A DNA stretch of 64,000 bases from Methylicorpusculum sp. (GCF_030651835.1 NZ_JAUSBX010000110.1:30251-94250); one strand, 5' to 3'; positions 19,475 to 30,126 are shown, numbered from the stretch's first letter. Notes: generated from the sequence alone by a model not told the origin. Translations and numbers: made by a program.

Positions 19475-21354
19475 ATGACAACCACCATGAGACGGCTCTA
19501 TCATTCTAATTTACTCTTGTCGGGCGTCATTTTGCTGTCGGCTTGCGGCACAACAGGAATTGAGCATTCAAGCTATGAGCAAGACGCTAAAGCAGCCAAA
19601 ACTTATATGCAGCAAGGCCAACCCAAAAAAGCGGCTCGAGTCTATCAACATCTGGCTGATAACGAAACGGATTTGCAAGATCAATTTCGCCTTTTAGCGA
19701 TTGAATCAATGATTTTGTCAGGCGACATCAATACCGCAAAAACTTACGCTCAGGCTATCAATGCCAGTCAATTATCAGCCCAACAACAAAGTTTGCTCAA
19801 TCTCTATCAAGCCCAGATTGATCTGAGCTTTGGCGAGGCCGAACAAGCCGTTGCCCGTCTGGAACAAATTCGTCCCGAACTGCTGCCAAACAACGATTTG
19901 ATCAAGTTCTATCAATCCAATGCCTTTGCTTACTCATTGACCGGCGACCTGATCAAGAGCGCAACGTCGCGCATAGCACTAGGCCCCTTGCTTCCTCCCG
20001 ATCAACAAGCCAAAAATAATTCGGCAATACTGGAAGCGCTAAATCTAGTGCCTTTAAACACGCTCCAAGAAACCCAAGCACGCAGTTCAGGTTACTTGAC
20101 GGGCTGGTTGTCGCTGGCTAGACTGGTCCGCCAGGATTCTCAAAATCGCGTTCAACTTCAAAACGACTTCGTGCAATGGCAAAAAGCGTTTCCCGGCCAT
20201 CCCGCCAATGATTTGCTGCCTCAAATTCTGGCCGGCCTGCAAAACCTGCCTGGCATTATTGCCATCATTTTGCCCGGTTCCGGCACTTATGCAATGGCAG
20301 GCAAAGCCGTCCGGGAAGGCGTGATGGCGGCGTATCACCAGGATAACAGCACATCTAAACCAGAGCTGCGTTTTTATGACAGTGAACAATCATCCGCAGC
20401 CGCACTGTACAATCAGGCAAAAGCCGAAGGCGCCCAATTGGTGATTGGCCCTTTAAGCAAGCCGGACATTATCGAACTCGCCGGCGCTGCAAACCTGGAA
20501 ATTCCTGTCCTGGCATTAAATAATGTTCCGGAAATAGCCAGAGAAAACCTGTATCAATTCGGCCTCAACCCCTTCGATGATACCGAGCAAGTCAGCGCCA
20601 AAGCCTGGTCAGACGGTCACAAAAAAGCGTTGCTATTGATCCCTGAAACGGAACAAGGCGCTCGCATCCAGGGTTTTTTTCAACAACTTTGGGAAACCGG
20701 CGACACCGCTCTTTTGGAGACGCAAAGCTACGACCCTAAACAAACTGATTTTTCGGAACCTATCAAAAAATTACTTAATCTGGATGAGAGCACTTATCGC
20801 TTCGAAAAGCTACAGCAACTCATTCCGGACATCACATTCACACCCCGCGTTCGACGCGATGCCGAATTAGTCTTGCTTAACGCCTATGAGACGGCTGCCC
20901 GCTCGATCAATCCGCAACTCAAATACCTGCAGGCAGCTCATTTACCGGTTTACGCAACACCGCAGGTCTATACCGGTCTACCCAATCCATCCAGCGATAT
21001 CGATCTGGAAAATATCGTTTTTTGTGATACGCCGTGGCTGTTCGAAGACGCCTACCCTGGACCGCTCAGCTTTTCCGCATTGGAAAATGTCCGGGAAAGC
21101 TTCCCGCCCATTTACTTGCGCCTGATCGCAATGGGTATAGATGCTTACCATTTGACCTCTCAACTGGATCGCCTTGCAAACGAGCCATTTAAAGGCGCCA
21201 GCGGTAATCTGACACTGACAGAAGGCAACCGTATCAAGCGTAATCTTGTCTGCGCCCAATTTAATCAAGGCCTGCCGCTTGCAACAGGCATTGTTAACAG
21301 CAGCCGGCTTCAGACTGATAGTTTGCCATCCACATCGGAAAACATGTCTATAGA

Positions 21355-21358
<4 letters not shown>
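19475..21358 (+). CDS. lpoA: Penicillin-binding protein activator LpoA
   Basis: Outer-membrane lipoprotein that reaches through the periplasm to stimulate the bifunctional peptidoglycan synthase PBP1A. A lipoprotein signal ends in the lipobox LSAC (Cys24). Residues about 35-250 form TPR-like helices, and about 255-600 a periplasmic-binding-protein-like domain (IIAIILPGSGTYAMAGKAVREG, QLVIGPLSKPDI). The length of 627 is close to E. coli LpoA (678). The ATG at 19475 lies almost on top of its GAGGG; the ATG at 19487 is an alternative with a longer spacing. It leads the lpoA-yraN-diaA operon. Confidence 0.94.
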
Positions 21359-22340
<982 letters not shown>

Positions 22341-22400
22341 TCATCGAGGCTACAGGACGGACCTCGAAACGAAATCTGTCCTGTATAAAAACCGATACCC

Positions 22401-22874
22401 TTATTTCGTTTTCAATAATATCTTTTTTGCATACTCGTTTGGAATTTGAGTGGCAGCCTTTAAGCGCACCGCTTGATAATTGAAAGCCACGCTGCCCTTG
22501 GCGGCTTCATTTTTGCCAAGAATAGCCAACGATGCACCATGACCTTTAGCCGCCGCTTTCTCATACCATTGCGTGGCTTTTTTGACATCTTGCGGCATGC
22601 CCAAACCCCTGTCGTACATTGCCGCCACAATAACTTCAGCTTCCAGTAAACCTTGCTCGGCCGCTTTAAGCATCCAGACTGCCGCCTCCTGAACATTGAC
22701 TTCATAACCGTCTCTACCCAGTAAAAACAAAGCTCCTAATTGAGCCTGAGCAAGCGCATTGCCTTGTTCGGCCGATTCCTTTATGGGAATCTTTGGTACG
22801 GCCTCTTCGGCATGGGCCAAGGTTATGCATGACAAGACAAAAACGCATACCATCAAATTTATAATTTTTATCAT
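22401..22874 (-). CDS. Periplasmic Sel1-repeat protein
   Basis: A 157-residue protein with a cleavable signal peptide (cut probably after THAHA-like LAHA, about residue 22). At least two Sel1-like/TPR-type repeats follow: AEQGNALAQAQLGALFLLG, AAEQGLLEAEVIVAAMYDRGLG and AAAKGHGASLAILG. Such repeats usually mediate protein contacts in the envelope. No enzyme motif is seen. It is convergent with diaA, separated by 60 bases that hold a possible imperfect hairpin. The precise role is unknown. Confidence 0.8.
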   Translation of the reverse strand: MIKIINLMVCVFVLSCITLAHAEEAVPKIPIKESAEQGNALAQAQLGALFLLGRDGYEVNVQEAAVWMLKAAEQGLLEAEVIVAAMYDRGLGMPQDVKKATQWYEKAAAKGHGASLAILGKNEAAKGSVAFNYQAVRLKAATQIPNEYAKKILLKTK

Positions 22875-22950
22875 TTCGCCACCTTCCTGCCTTATTTGAA
22901 TAATTTTTTATTGGCCGTGGACATATTGACTCAATCATCCAGAAATTTCT

Positions 22951-23265
22951 TTATTTAAGCTTTACTGCAGTCCCGTAAGCCAAAATTTCGGACGCATTAG
23001 CCATGATATTGCTAGTCGTAAAGCGAATATTGACGATGGCATCGGCGCCACGACTTTTTGCTTCGGTTACCATTCTTTCAATGGCAATATCCCTGGCCTC
23101 GGCCAACATATCGGTGTAGCCTCTAATTTCTCCGCCCACCAAGCCTTTTAAAGCCGCCATCAAATCACGTCCGACATGCTTGGATTGCACCACATTGCCC
23201 ACTACCACGCCCAAACTCTCTTTAACTTCTCGTCCCGGCACATCCGGAGTTGTCGTAAATATCAT
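22951..23265 (-). CDS. YbjQ/UPF0145 family protein
   Basis: A 104-residue cytosolic protein of the YbjQ (UPF0145) family, often annotated as putative heavy-metal-binding but without a proven function. The pattern TTTPDVPGREVKESLGVVVGN at the start, the DLMAALKGLVGGEIRGYTDML centre and GADAIVNIRFTTSNIM near the end are diagnostic. Members form pentameric rings. It stands alone, 76 bases upstream of the Sel1 gene, and could be cotranscribed with it. Confidence 0.9.
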   Translation of the reverse strand: MIFTTTPDVPGREVKESLGVVVGNVVQSKHVGRDLMAALKGLVGGEIRGYTDMLAEARDIAIERMVTEAKSRGADAIVNIRFTTSNIMANASEILAYGTAVKLK

Positions 23266-23563
23266 CGTTATTTTTCCGCTTATTGAATAAAAACTCTATC
23301 AAAAGAACATTCCGCCGCCCCATCAAATCCAGTTAATTCGGGATATTTAAACGACGCGTTTGCTATTTATAGCAAACTTTACCGCAATCTTTTCCTGCGA
23401 AAAGGTTGCTTGACCATCACTATAGATTAAAAAAACAGAAAAACGAGGATAACTCAGCGACGAATTCAAATCGATTAAGATGACTGGCTCTGGAAAAATA
23501 ATACCATATAAAACGAAACAAACACCCAGAAGCAATAGTTAGAAAAGAAATTACCGATTTGAA
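23266..23563. other. Intergenic region between ybjQ-like gene and cmoA
   Basis: About 300 AT-rich bases. A 62-codon open frame on the minus strand (23535-23347) has a hydrophobic start but no recognisable family or good ribosome site, so I do not call it. It probably holds the promoter for the YbjQ-like gene. Confidence 0.4.
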
Positions 23564-24295
23564 TCATTGTTTTCTCGCGATGAGCCCGGAAAAGTTATAC
23601 CACTTAAAAAACACTTCGCTATGCTCAAAGCCTATATTCTGTAGTAAGGTTATATTTTCGCTGAGCTTGTAAGGTACAAGAATGTTTTCCAGGGCTTCTC
23701 GTTTTTGCGAGATTTCCATTTCGCTGTAGTTATTCCGGCGCTTGTAGTTATAGTACTGTTTAATAAACTCGCGATTAAACACACTATCTTCTGCCAGTAT
23801 TTTTTCAACCAGAATTAACACACCGCCACTTTCCAAGCCATCGAATATACTTTTCAACAGCTTTTCTCGTGAAATGGGGCGAACAAATTGCAGTGTCAGA
23901 CATAAAACGACAACCGAAGCATTGGAAATCTCAACATCCCGATTCAAATCAGCCAGACGCAAATCAAATGGCCGGGAAAAACCGGCATCCTTGAGCTTGA
24001 TTCGGCATTTATCGAGCATCTCGACCGAATCATCAATACCTATAAACCGTATATCTTGGGATACGCTGGTATTCATGCCGATTAAGGTGGTGCCGGTGGC
24101 GCAACCCAAATCATACACATCCGTACCCGATTTGGCATAATCAGCGGCTAACTCGGCCATCATTCGCTGTATTTCCCCGTATAAAGGCACCGATCGATTG
24201 ACCATATCATCAAAAACGTTTGCCACTGTAGAACCGAACTTAAAGTCACTGGCTACTTTAATTTCTTCTTTAAAAACACGATCTTTATCCGACAT
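23564..24295 (-). CDS. cmoA: Carboxy-S-adenosyl-L-methionine synthase CmoA
   Basis: Makes carboxy-SAM from SAM and prephenate, for conversion of 5-hydroxyuridine to 5-carboxymethoxyuridine at tRNA position 34 by CmoB. The SAM-binding loop YDLGCATGTT (61-70), the family phrase VVVLCLTLQFVRP and the ending YSEMEISQKREALENILVPY with GFEHSEVFFKWYNFSGLIA match E. coli CmoA throughout. I begin at ATG 24295 (MSDKDRVFKEE), giving 243 residues against 247 in E. coli. The usual partner cmoB is not adjacent. Confidence 0.94.
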   Translation of the reverse strand: MSDKDRVFKEEIKVASDFKFGSTVANVFDDMVNRSVPLYGEIQRMMAELAADYAKSGTDVYDLGCATGTTLIGMNTSVSQDIRFIGIDDSVEMLDKCRIKLKDAGFSRPFDLRLADLNRDVEISNASVVVLCLTLQFVRPISREKLLKSIFDGLESGGVLILVEKILAEDSVFNREFIKQYYNYKRRNNYSEMEISQKREALENILVPYKLSENITLLQNIGFEHSEVFFKWYNFSGLIARKQ

Positions 24296-24695
24296 AAAAA
24301 AATAAGTATTTAAGGCGCTAAACAAATTGAAGTGGGTAATTAAATATCAATATGATTATTACATTTACTCCCAGTGCAAGGTCGCTTTTTTACCCTGTTG
24401 ACGGCCCTATGAACACATCCTTAATTCAAAAGACAGTCATTTACTGACAAGGATATTAATTACACCGACATAAAGCCTACTTCTCTCTGCAGATTTCATC
24501 GATGACTTTCCCCGACATATACGACTGATATGCCTTGAAGGACCGCAACTCATATTTCATTTTATGCCATAGCAATTCGATACAGATCAAGTAAAAAGCT
24601 TTAGGCCGGATCTGCTATAAAAAAGAGAGGTTGCATCCGCTCTTACCGCCGCCAATGCACGAATATCACTGTATTTTGACGATATCTAACGGACA
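24296..24695. other. Intergenic region between cmoA and tRNA-Ser terminator
   Basis: About 400 bases with no supported gene, RNA or repeat. Scattered TTGAC-like and TATAAA-like sequences could form the cmoA promoter but none has good spacing on the minus strand. Confidence 0.4.
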
Positions 24696-24737
24696 ATAAA
24701 AAACCCGCTAAGCCAGATAACTTGCGGGTTTTTTAGT
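24696..24737 (-). terminator. Terminator after tRNA-Ser (bidirectional shape)
   Basis: AACCCGC and GCGGGTT pair around a short interior, extended by CAAG/CTTAG with one bulge. T-runs follow on both strands. On the minus strand it ends the tRNA-Ser transcript about 30 bases after the CCA end. Confidence 0.8.
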
Positions 24738-24765
24738 ATTCTTTGAATCTTTATGATTGCTTAGG

Positions 24766-24853
24766 TGGCGGAGAGAAAGGGATTCGAACCCTTGATACGT
24801 TGCCGTATACACACTTTCCAGGCGTGCGCCTTCGACCGCTCGGCCACCTCTCC
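24766..24853 (-). tRNA. tRNA-Ser (anticodon GGA)
   Basis: An 88-base cloverleaf on the minus strand: acceptor GGAGAGG pairs with TCTCTCC (one G-U pair), D-arm GTGGCCGAGCGG, anticodon loop CTGGAAA giving GGA, the long variable arm of serine tRNAs, and a T-arm with GGTTCGAATCC. The 3' CCA is encoded. It reads UCC and UCU serine codons. Confidence 0.97.
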
Positions 24854-24883
24854 ACTAGCATGCCCATCAGATGGGAACGCGCA

Positions 24884-24912
24884 AGAATAAAGGAGATTTG
24901 CAATGTATGCAA
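24884..24912 (-). promoter_or_regulatory. Putative promoter of tRNA-Ser
   Basis: TTGCAT (24912-24907) and TATTCT (24889-24884) on the minus strand are separated by 17 bases, just after the uup stop codon and about 30 bases before the tRNA 5' end. Confidence 0.5.
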
Positions 24913-24930
24913 TGCCCCTGACGGATTTTT

Positions 24931-26823
24931 TTACTCAACCGTCATGCTTTCCAGCTCATCCCAGCGAGAATAGGCTTGTTCCAGCTGGACTTCAATGCTC
25001 TTTAGGTCATCTAAAGTCTTGGCTACGAGAGCCTTGTCATTTTTATAAAAATCGGCAGCGCTGATTTTCAGAGACAGATTGGCTTGTTCTCTTTCCAACC
25101 GACTAATGGTTTCCGGCAACGCTTCGAGTTCTTTTTGATCTTTGTAACTCAGTTTTTTCTTTTTTGCCGCTTCCGGTTTGGTTTTTTTCTCGGTAGTTTC
25201 GATTTTCTTGACTGATTGCTCTTTTTGTTGCTGCGCGCAGTAAGCCAGCCAATCGCTGTAACCACCGACAAATTCGTTGATCAGGCCTTGGCCTTCAAAG
25301 ACCAGCACACTGGTCACGACATTATCCAGAAACGCTCGGTCATGACTGACCAGCAGTAGCGTGCCTTCGTAATCGACCAGTTTCTCCTCCAGCAATTCAA
25401 GCGTTTCCAGATCCAGATCATTGGTAGGCTCATCCATGATGATCAGGTTAGCGGCTTTGGTGAATAAGCGCGCCAGCAACAGGCGGTTTTTTTCGCCTCC
25501 CGACAAACTTTTAACCGGAGAACGCGCTCTGGCAGGAGCAAACAGAAAGTCGCCAAGATAGGACATGACATGACGCTTGTTTCCGGCTATCTCGACATAG
25601 TCGTTGCCGTCGGCAATCGAGTCTACGACCGTCATTTCAGGATCCAGCTGTTCACGCAATTGATCGAAATAAGCCACTTGCAGCCGAGTGCCCTGCTCTA
25701 CGGAACCACTGTCAGGCTCGATTTGCTGGAGCAACAGCTTTAACAGCGTTGATTTTCCTGCCCCGTTCGGACCGATTAATCCGATTTTGTCGCCACGCTG
25801 AATCAGTGTTGAAAAATCTTTGACCACCGGATTGTCGTCATAACTTTTGCAAAGATTGATCGCTTCAATTACTTTTTTACCGGAGGCATCACCTTTTTCC
25901 ATCGTCAGTTTTGTTGTGCCTTGCAGGTTCCGGCGCTGTGACCGTTCATCCCGCAACTTTTTAAGCGCTCTTACCCGGCCTTCATTCCGGGTGCGGCGGG
26001 CTTTTACGCCTTGCCTTATCCAGGCTTCCTCCAGCGCCAGTTTTTTATCGAACTCGGCATTTTGATTCGCTTCGTCTTCCAGTGCGGCTGCTTTCCGGAA
26101 CAGGTAATCATCATAAGTGCCCTGCCAGGAAACCAGTTGCCCCCGGTCCAAATCGACAATGCGAGTCGCCAGTTTCTGCAGGAATGCGCGATCATGGGTT
26201 ACGAACAGCACCGCCCCCTGAAAACTAAGCATCTGATCTTCAAGCCAGGTGATGCTTTCCAGGTCGAGATGGTTGGTAGGCTCATCCAGCAATAAGACTT
26301 CCGGCTCTATAACTAAGGCTTTAGCCAGCGCCACCCGACGTTTCCAGCCACCCGACAAACTGTTTACCGGCAAGTCCGGGGGTAAGTTTAACCGGCTGAG
26401 CGTACTTTCCACGCGTTGTTGGAAATGCCAGCCGTTTTTGGCTTCGAATTTGTGTTGTAAATCGCCTAATTCCTGCAACGCTTTGTCATCTGCGCTACCC
26501 ATCGTCAAAGACAAGGTGTGATAACGGGTTAGCCATTGACCCAATTCGCCCAAACCACTGGCTACTGCATCATAGATAGTTGCCTCATCGGGTAAATCCG
26601 GGGCTTGTTCCAGCCATGCCAATTTAAGCTCAGGTTGCTTCCAAATATCGCCGTGATCAGCAGCAATATTGCCGGCAATAATTTTCATCAACGTGGATTT
26701 GCCCTCGCCATTTCTTCCTAATAGACCTACACGTTCGCCGGGATCCAGTTGAAAGTCAGCGTTATCCAGTAATAAGTGAGTACCAAAAGCGATTGAAACA
26801 TTGGTTAAGCGTAATAAGGGCAT
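24931..26823 (-). CDS. uup: ABC-F family ATPase Uup
   Basis: Soluble ABC-F protein with two ATP-binding cassettes and no membrane part. Cassette 1 has Walker A GRNGEGKS (36-43), signature LSGGWKRR and Walker B VLLLDEPTNHLD. Cassette 2 has GPNGAGKST, LSGGEKNRLLLAR and LIIMDEPTNDLD. A lysine- and glutamate-rich C-terminal coiled coil (about 540-630) is the DNA/ribosome-binding domain typical of Uup, which affects transposon excision and ribosome function in E. coli. The length of 630 fits. The linker contains the ABC-F signature region near KARRTRNEGRVRALKKLR. Confidence 0.93.
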   Translation of the reverse strand: MPLLRLTNVSIAFGTHLLLDNADFQLDPGERVGLLGRNGEGKSTLMKIIAGNIAADHGDIWKQPELKLAWLEQAPDLPDEATIYDAVASGLGELGQWLTRYHTLSLTMGSADDKALQELGDLQHKFEAKNGWHFQQRVESTLSRLNLPPDLPVNSLSGGWKRRVALAKALVIEPEVLLLDEPTNHLDLESITWLEDQMLSFQGAVLFVTHDRAFLQKLATRIVDLDRGQLVSWQGTYDDYLFRKAAALEDEANQNAEFDKKLALEEAWIRQGVKARRTRNEGRVRALKKLRDERSQRRNLQGTTKLTMEKGDASGKKVIEAINLCKSYDDNPVVKDFSTLIQRGDKIGLIGPNGAGKSTLLKLLLQQIEPDSGSVEQGTRLQVAYFDQLREQLDPEMTVVDSIADGNDYVEIAGNKRHVMSYLGDFLFAPARARSPVKSLSGGEKNRLLLARLFTKAANLIIMDEPTNDLDLETLELLEEKLVDYEGTLLLVSHDRAFLDNVVTSVLVFEGQGLINEFVGGYSDWLAYCAQQQKEQSVKKIETTEKKTKPEAAKKKKLSYKDQKELEALPETISRLEREQANLSLKISAADFYKNDKALVAKTLDDLKSIEVQLEQAYSRWDELESMTVE

Positions 26824-26828
26824 AGTAA

Positions 26829-28046
26829 TTATTGATGAAGTTGTAAGTAACGTCTTAAAGTATCCAGGGCCAACACGGCTGACTGATTTTGTTTGCGCTG
26901 AGCCGGGCCGCTGATCATGTGCTTGACCTGCAGCATTCCATGAGGTGTTAACAAAGCCGTACTGATTTCAACGGCGATATTTTTATCGCGTATCGTGTTC
27001 CGGTCGCTTAGATGAAGCTGAACCAGCACCAGATCGACCTTTTTCTGGTGTTTGATTTTTTCCGCGATAGCTACAGCAAGCAGATCCTTGTCGTTTAACG
27101 CCAGATCAAAATCTTCGGCTAGCTGCTGAATATCGGAGTAATAGGCGCCTTCGATTAGCCAATCACAATCGACACATTTAGCCGACAGCAAACCCTGGCT
27201 CAGGGTTTCTATAAAGACTGCCTTTTGCTTCTGCACCTGCATCAATCGATCAACAACATTGACCAAGTCACCAGAGGCATGACCCGGCCTGTCAATGCTA
27301 AACACAAAGTCGCCAATATTTGCGGCGAAGGCATCTATCAGTTCAGTCATGAGAACCTGATCATAGTCATGGGGGAATAATAATTTGGTTTCCACATGAT
27401 CGACACCGGCACGAAAACCCAATTGCACGGTCTCCGGTATTTTAATCGATGCAACCGCGGTTTGAATGTCGGATTCCCCGATACCCACTGTTTTAAGCGA
27501 AACCAGCTGCTTGGGTTTCAACGAGAACTGCTTGCCAAGATGATCCCTGACAAAACTGTCAAACAATTGACGCATTTCACTAGGCACGCCGGGTAAAAAT
27601 ACGAACCAGCAATCGTTGTATCGCATTGTAAAACCGGGGGCCGTTCCCCATTCATTATCAATCCGCTGAGCACCTTTTGGTAAATACGCCTGTTTACGGT
27701 TGACTTCGGGCATGGCGCGTTTTCGTTTTAAAAAAAACCGCTCGATTTGTTCGAAAGCCACCGGGTCAAATTCCAAAGGCAGTGAAAAAGCCTGAGCTAC
27801 GGCTTGGGCCGTTAAATCGTCGCTGGTAGGGCCTAATCCCCCGGTACAAATACAACAATCCGAACGTTCGGCTATTTCGTTCAAAAGCGTAACCAAATCT
27901 TCCAATTTATCGCCGACGGCCGTTTGGCGAGTTATCATAAAGCCTAAATTAACGCAGGCTTGGGCAAGCCAGGCGGCGTTGGTATCCACCGTTTGACCGG
28001 TGACAACTTCTTCTCCCTGGGAAAATAGCTCTAGTTTCGGATTCAT
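26829..28046 (-). CDS. CinA-like protein with degenerate C-terminal amidase domain
   Basis: The N-terminal part (1-170) is the CinA/MoaB-like COG1058 domain: GEEVVTGQTVDTNAAWLAQ, CICTGGLGPTSDDLTAQAV and FVFLPGVPSEMRQLF are clear, and this domain in CinA acts as an ADP-ribose pyrophosphatase. The C-terminal part (about 245-405) sits where CinA carries nicotinamide-nucleotide amidase, but the usual ESxTGG-type motif reads ETLSQG, so amidase activity is doubtful. I begin at ATG 28046 (MNPKLELFSQGEEV); a 35-residue upstream extension runs into the next gene and is unlike CinA. Length 405. Likely role in NAD salvage is family inference only. Confidence 0.83.
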   Translation of the reverse strand: MNPKLELFSQGEEVVTGQTVDTNAAWLAQACVNLGFMITRQTAVGDKLEDLVTLLNEIAERSDCCICTGGLGPTSDDLTAQAVAQAFSLPLEFDPVAFEQIERFFLKRKRAMPEVNRKQAYLPKGAQRIDNEWGTAPGFTMRYNDCWFVFLPGVPSEMRQLFDSFVRDHLGKQFSLKPKQLVSLKTVGIGESDIQTAVASIKIPETVQLGFRAGVDHVETKLLFPHDYDQVLMTELIDAFAANIGDFVFSIDRPGHASGDLVNVVDRLMQVQKQKAVFIETLSQGLLSAKCVDCDWLIEGAYYSDIQQLAEDFDLALNDKDLLAVAIAEKIKHQKKVDLVLVQLHLSDRNTIRDKNIAVEISTALLTPHGMLQVKHMISGPAQRKQNQSAVLALDTLRRYLQLHQ

Positions 28047-28123
28047 GTTATGGCTGTGCTTGAAGTGAATGTCATAAGTGTGGAGGCCGATAATGCGCCT
28101 ATTTTTAACGTTTTGATTGAATC

Positions 28124-29086
28124 TTACGAAACTGACAAAATTTGATGCCAAAACGGTAAGGTTATTAAACTCAAGGTAGTCGTCAATGTGACAGCCATGG
28201 CATATAAGCCGCTGTCCAGCCGGTAACGATCGCAGAAAACAATACCCAAGACCATACTCGGCATGGCTGTTTCAAGAATGGCGGCCGCTTTATGATCGCC
28301 TTCCAGGCTCAAAAAACCGGCAAGCCAAAGTGCAAATAACGGCATGATTGCCATTTTTATAACAATCACCGGCAGTACATAGGGTAAATTGCGAACGGTG
28401 ACATCTTTCCAGCTTAACGCTAATCCCAATGAAAATAACATAATCGGCACCACGCCCGCCGACAATTTCTGCAAAACGCCATCAAGCCAGTCGGGCATGG
28501 CGATCTGATTCAGATTCAAGGCTACCGCCAGAAATGCAGCCCAAAACGGAGGCGTATTGAGATACGATAACACAGCTTTTGACTCACCGGTTTCCGAATC
28601 GCCGAAGCGTTTAACGACCATGATACCAATCGTAAACAGAAAAGGTGCAGTCGCAAATAAATCCATCTGAATAGCGACCGAGCGGGCCCAATAACCGTAA
28701 GTTTGTTCAAGCACCGGCAAGCCCAGATAGGTGACGTTTGGAAAGGCCGTCGCGAGAATCATTGCACCCAGCCGGTGCCGTTCGAACTTTAAAAGGCGCC
28801 CGGTCAACACAATACAGACCATGGCAAAGGCAATAGCCGCCACCCCAAGCAAACTGTACTGCAAAGACTGCCTGCCGATGTCGGCCTGCCATAAGACATC
28901 AAGCACCATGGCCGGTAAAAACAAATAATAAACGACCGTTGTCAGAACCGGACGCGCTTGTTCTGCAGTCAAACCGCCCGGTCGAAACAGGCGCCAAGCC
29001 GCGCCGCAGGCTATCAGCAAAGCCATTTGAAGCAAGGTAGATATCATATCAGGCGGAGTGCTCAACCAAACGGCGTATTTTAACAT
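28124..29086 (-). CDS. AEC-family (auxin efflux carrier-like) transporter
   Basis: Inner-membrane protein of about ten spans in two halves, as in the AEC family (malate, malonate and other export carriers). Conserved pieces are VVYYLFLPAMVLDVLW, ATAFPNVTYLGLPVLEQTYG and the C-terminal ETAMPSMVLGIVFCDRYRLD. The length of 320 is normal. The start is uncertain: the second Met at 29047 (MISTLLQMALL) would remove 13 residues. The substrate cannot be inferred. It overlaps the open frame upstream of the CinA-like gene and diverges from pyrF. Confidence 0.88.
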   Translation of the reverse strand: MLKYAVWLSTPPDMISTLLQMALLIACGAAWRLFRPGGLTAEQARPVLTTVVYYLFLPAMVLDVLWQADIGRQSLQYSLLGVAAIAFAMVCIVLTGRLLKFERHRLGAMILATAFPNVTYLGLPVLEQTYGYWARSVAIQMDLFATAPFLFTIGIMVVKRFGDSETGESKAVLSYLNTPPFWAAFLAVALNLNQIAMPDWLDGVLQKLSAGVVPIMLFSLGLALSWKDVTVRNLPYVLPVIVIKMAIMPLFALWLAGFLSLEGDHKAAAILETAMPSMVLGIVFCDRYRLDSGLYAMAVTLTTTLSLITLPFWHQILSVS

Positions 29087-29161
29087 TCACGCTCAAAACA
29101 AGTTCCGGTAATATAGCCTGCTGCATATTTAGACTTAACCCTTAGACCTGAACCAATAGAC

Positions 29162-29887
29162 ATGACTGATTCTTTCATCTCCAAGAAACCCATTCCTACC
29201 CGTGAGCGCCTGATCATGGCGCTGGACGTACCCAGCATACCCGAAGCGCAAGCTTTGGTTGAAGAACTGGGCGATGCTGTCATTTTTTATAAGGTCGGCA
29301 TGGAATTATTTATGGCTGGCGACTATTTCGGCTTTATCGAATGGCTTAAACAGCGCAATAAAAAGGTCTTTGTCGATTTAAAGTTTTTTGATGTACCGGC
29401 TACGGTAGGCCGGGCCATTCGCGCCCTTAGCCAAAAAGGCGTTGATTTGGCGACTATTCACGGCAATGATGCCATCATGGAAGCTGCCGCCAAAGAAAAA
29501 GGCACACTCAAAGTCCTCGCGGTAACCGCTTTAACCAGTCTGGATCGCGGCGATTTAGATGATTTGGGATTTCAATGCGATGTCAGGGAGCTGGTTTTAT
29601 CCCGAGCAAAACGCGCTTTACAAATAGGCTGCGACGGCATTGTCTCCTCCGGACTTGAGGCCCCAATGTTAAGACAGGAGCTGGATGATCGTTTATTGAT
29701 CATCACACCCGGCATCAGACCGGTGGACAATCGTGAGGAAGATGATCAAAAAAGAGTCGTGAGTGTGGAGCAGGCATTTAGAAATGGCGCCGATTACATC
29801 GTGGTAGGCCGACCCATTCGGGATGCAGATAACAGGCAAGCGATGGCCGAAAAAATTCAGCAGCAAATAGCGGCGCAGTTCGGATAA
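29162..29887 (+). CDS. pyrF: Orotidine 5'-phosphate decarboxylase PyrF
   Basis: TIM-barrel enzyme for the last step of UMP synthesis. LIMALDVPSIPEAQALVEELG opens the barrel, the catalytic loop reads KKVFVDLKFFDVPATVGRAI (DLKFFD holds the Lys-Asp network), and IITPGIRPVDNREEDDQKR and YIVVGRPI are the phosphate-binding strands. The length of 241 is typical. It has its own strong terminator 20 bases downstream, so it is probably a single-gene unit. Confidence 0.97.
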   Translation: MTDSFISKKPIPTRERLIMALDVPSIPEAQALVEELGDAVIFYKVGMELFMAGDYFGFIEWLKQRNKKVFVDLKFFDVPATVGRAIRALSQKGVDLATIHGNDAIMEAAAKEKGTLKVLAVTALTSLDRGDLDDLGFQCDVRELVLSRAKRALQIGCDGIVSSGLEAPMLRQELDDRLLIITPGIRPVDNREEDDQKRVVSVEQAFRNGADYIVVGRPIRDADNRQAMAEKIQQQIAAQFG

Positions 29888-29908
29888 CAGAATCCGCTTT
29901 AAGCATAT

Positions 29909-29947
29909 AGCCTGGATAAAGCGCCAGCCGAATCCAGGCTTTTATTT
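29909..29947 (+). terminator. Rho-independent terminator of pyrF
   Basis: AGCCTGGAT (29909-29917) pairs perfectly with ATCCAGGCT (29932-29940) across a 14-base loop and is followed by TTTTATTT. Confidence 0.9.
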
Positions 29948-29976
29948 ACTTAAAGTTGGTGATGTCCACGTAATAT

Positions 29977-30126
29977 CAGTAATTCCCAGTTTAAGCTTTT
30001 TAGCGTTAATTAGGGGCGAGGTAAGCCGTGAACCTATCCATGGGGGCTTGACGATAGCGATCCTGCTATCGACATCCTCGCCAAACTCACCTTACCCCTT
30101 CTTTGTTGTCAAATTGGGAGTTGCTG
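29977..30126 (+). repeat. MITE-like palindromic element, copy B
   Basis: A 150-bp unit with ends CAGTAATTCCCAGTTTAA (29977-29994) and the inverted TCAAATTGGGAGTTGCTG (30109-30126), matching 14 of 18. Inner inverted pairs GGGGCGAGGTAAG/CTTACCCC and a perfect central hairpin CGATAGC...GCTATCG let the whole unit fold. Its two arms align with copy A at 18353-18566 in the opposite orientation; copy A carries about 60 extra bases in the middle. No protein-coding gene is supported inside it. Confidence 0.7.

Noticed and set aside
22345..22384. Hairpin after diaA (ACAGGAC/GTCCTGT) as terminator
   Set aside because: Competing pairings exist (CGAGG/CCTCG), and no T-run follows, so a terminator call is not supported.
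23347..23535. 62-codon minus-strand open frame between the ybjQ-like gene and cmoA
   Set aside because: No ribosome site of note, no family resemblance, AT-rich background.
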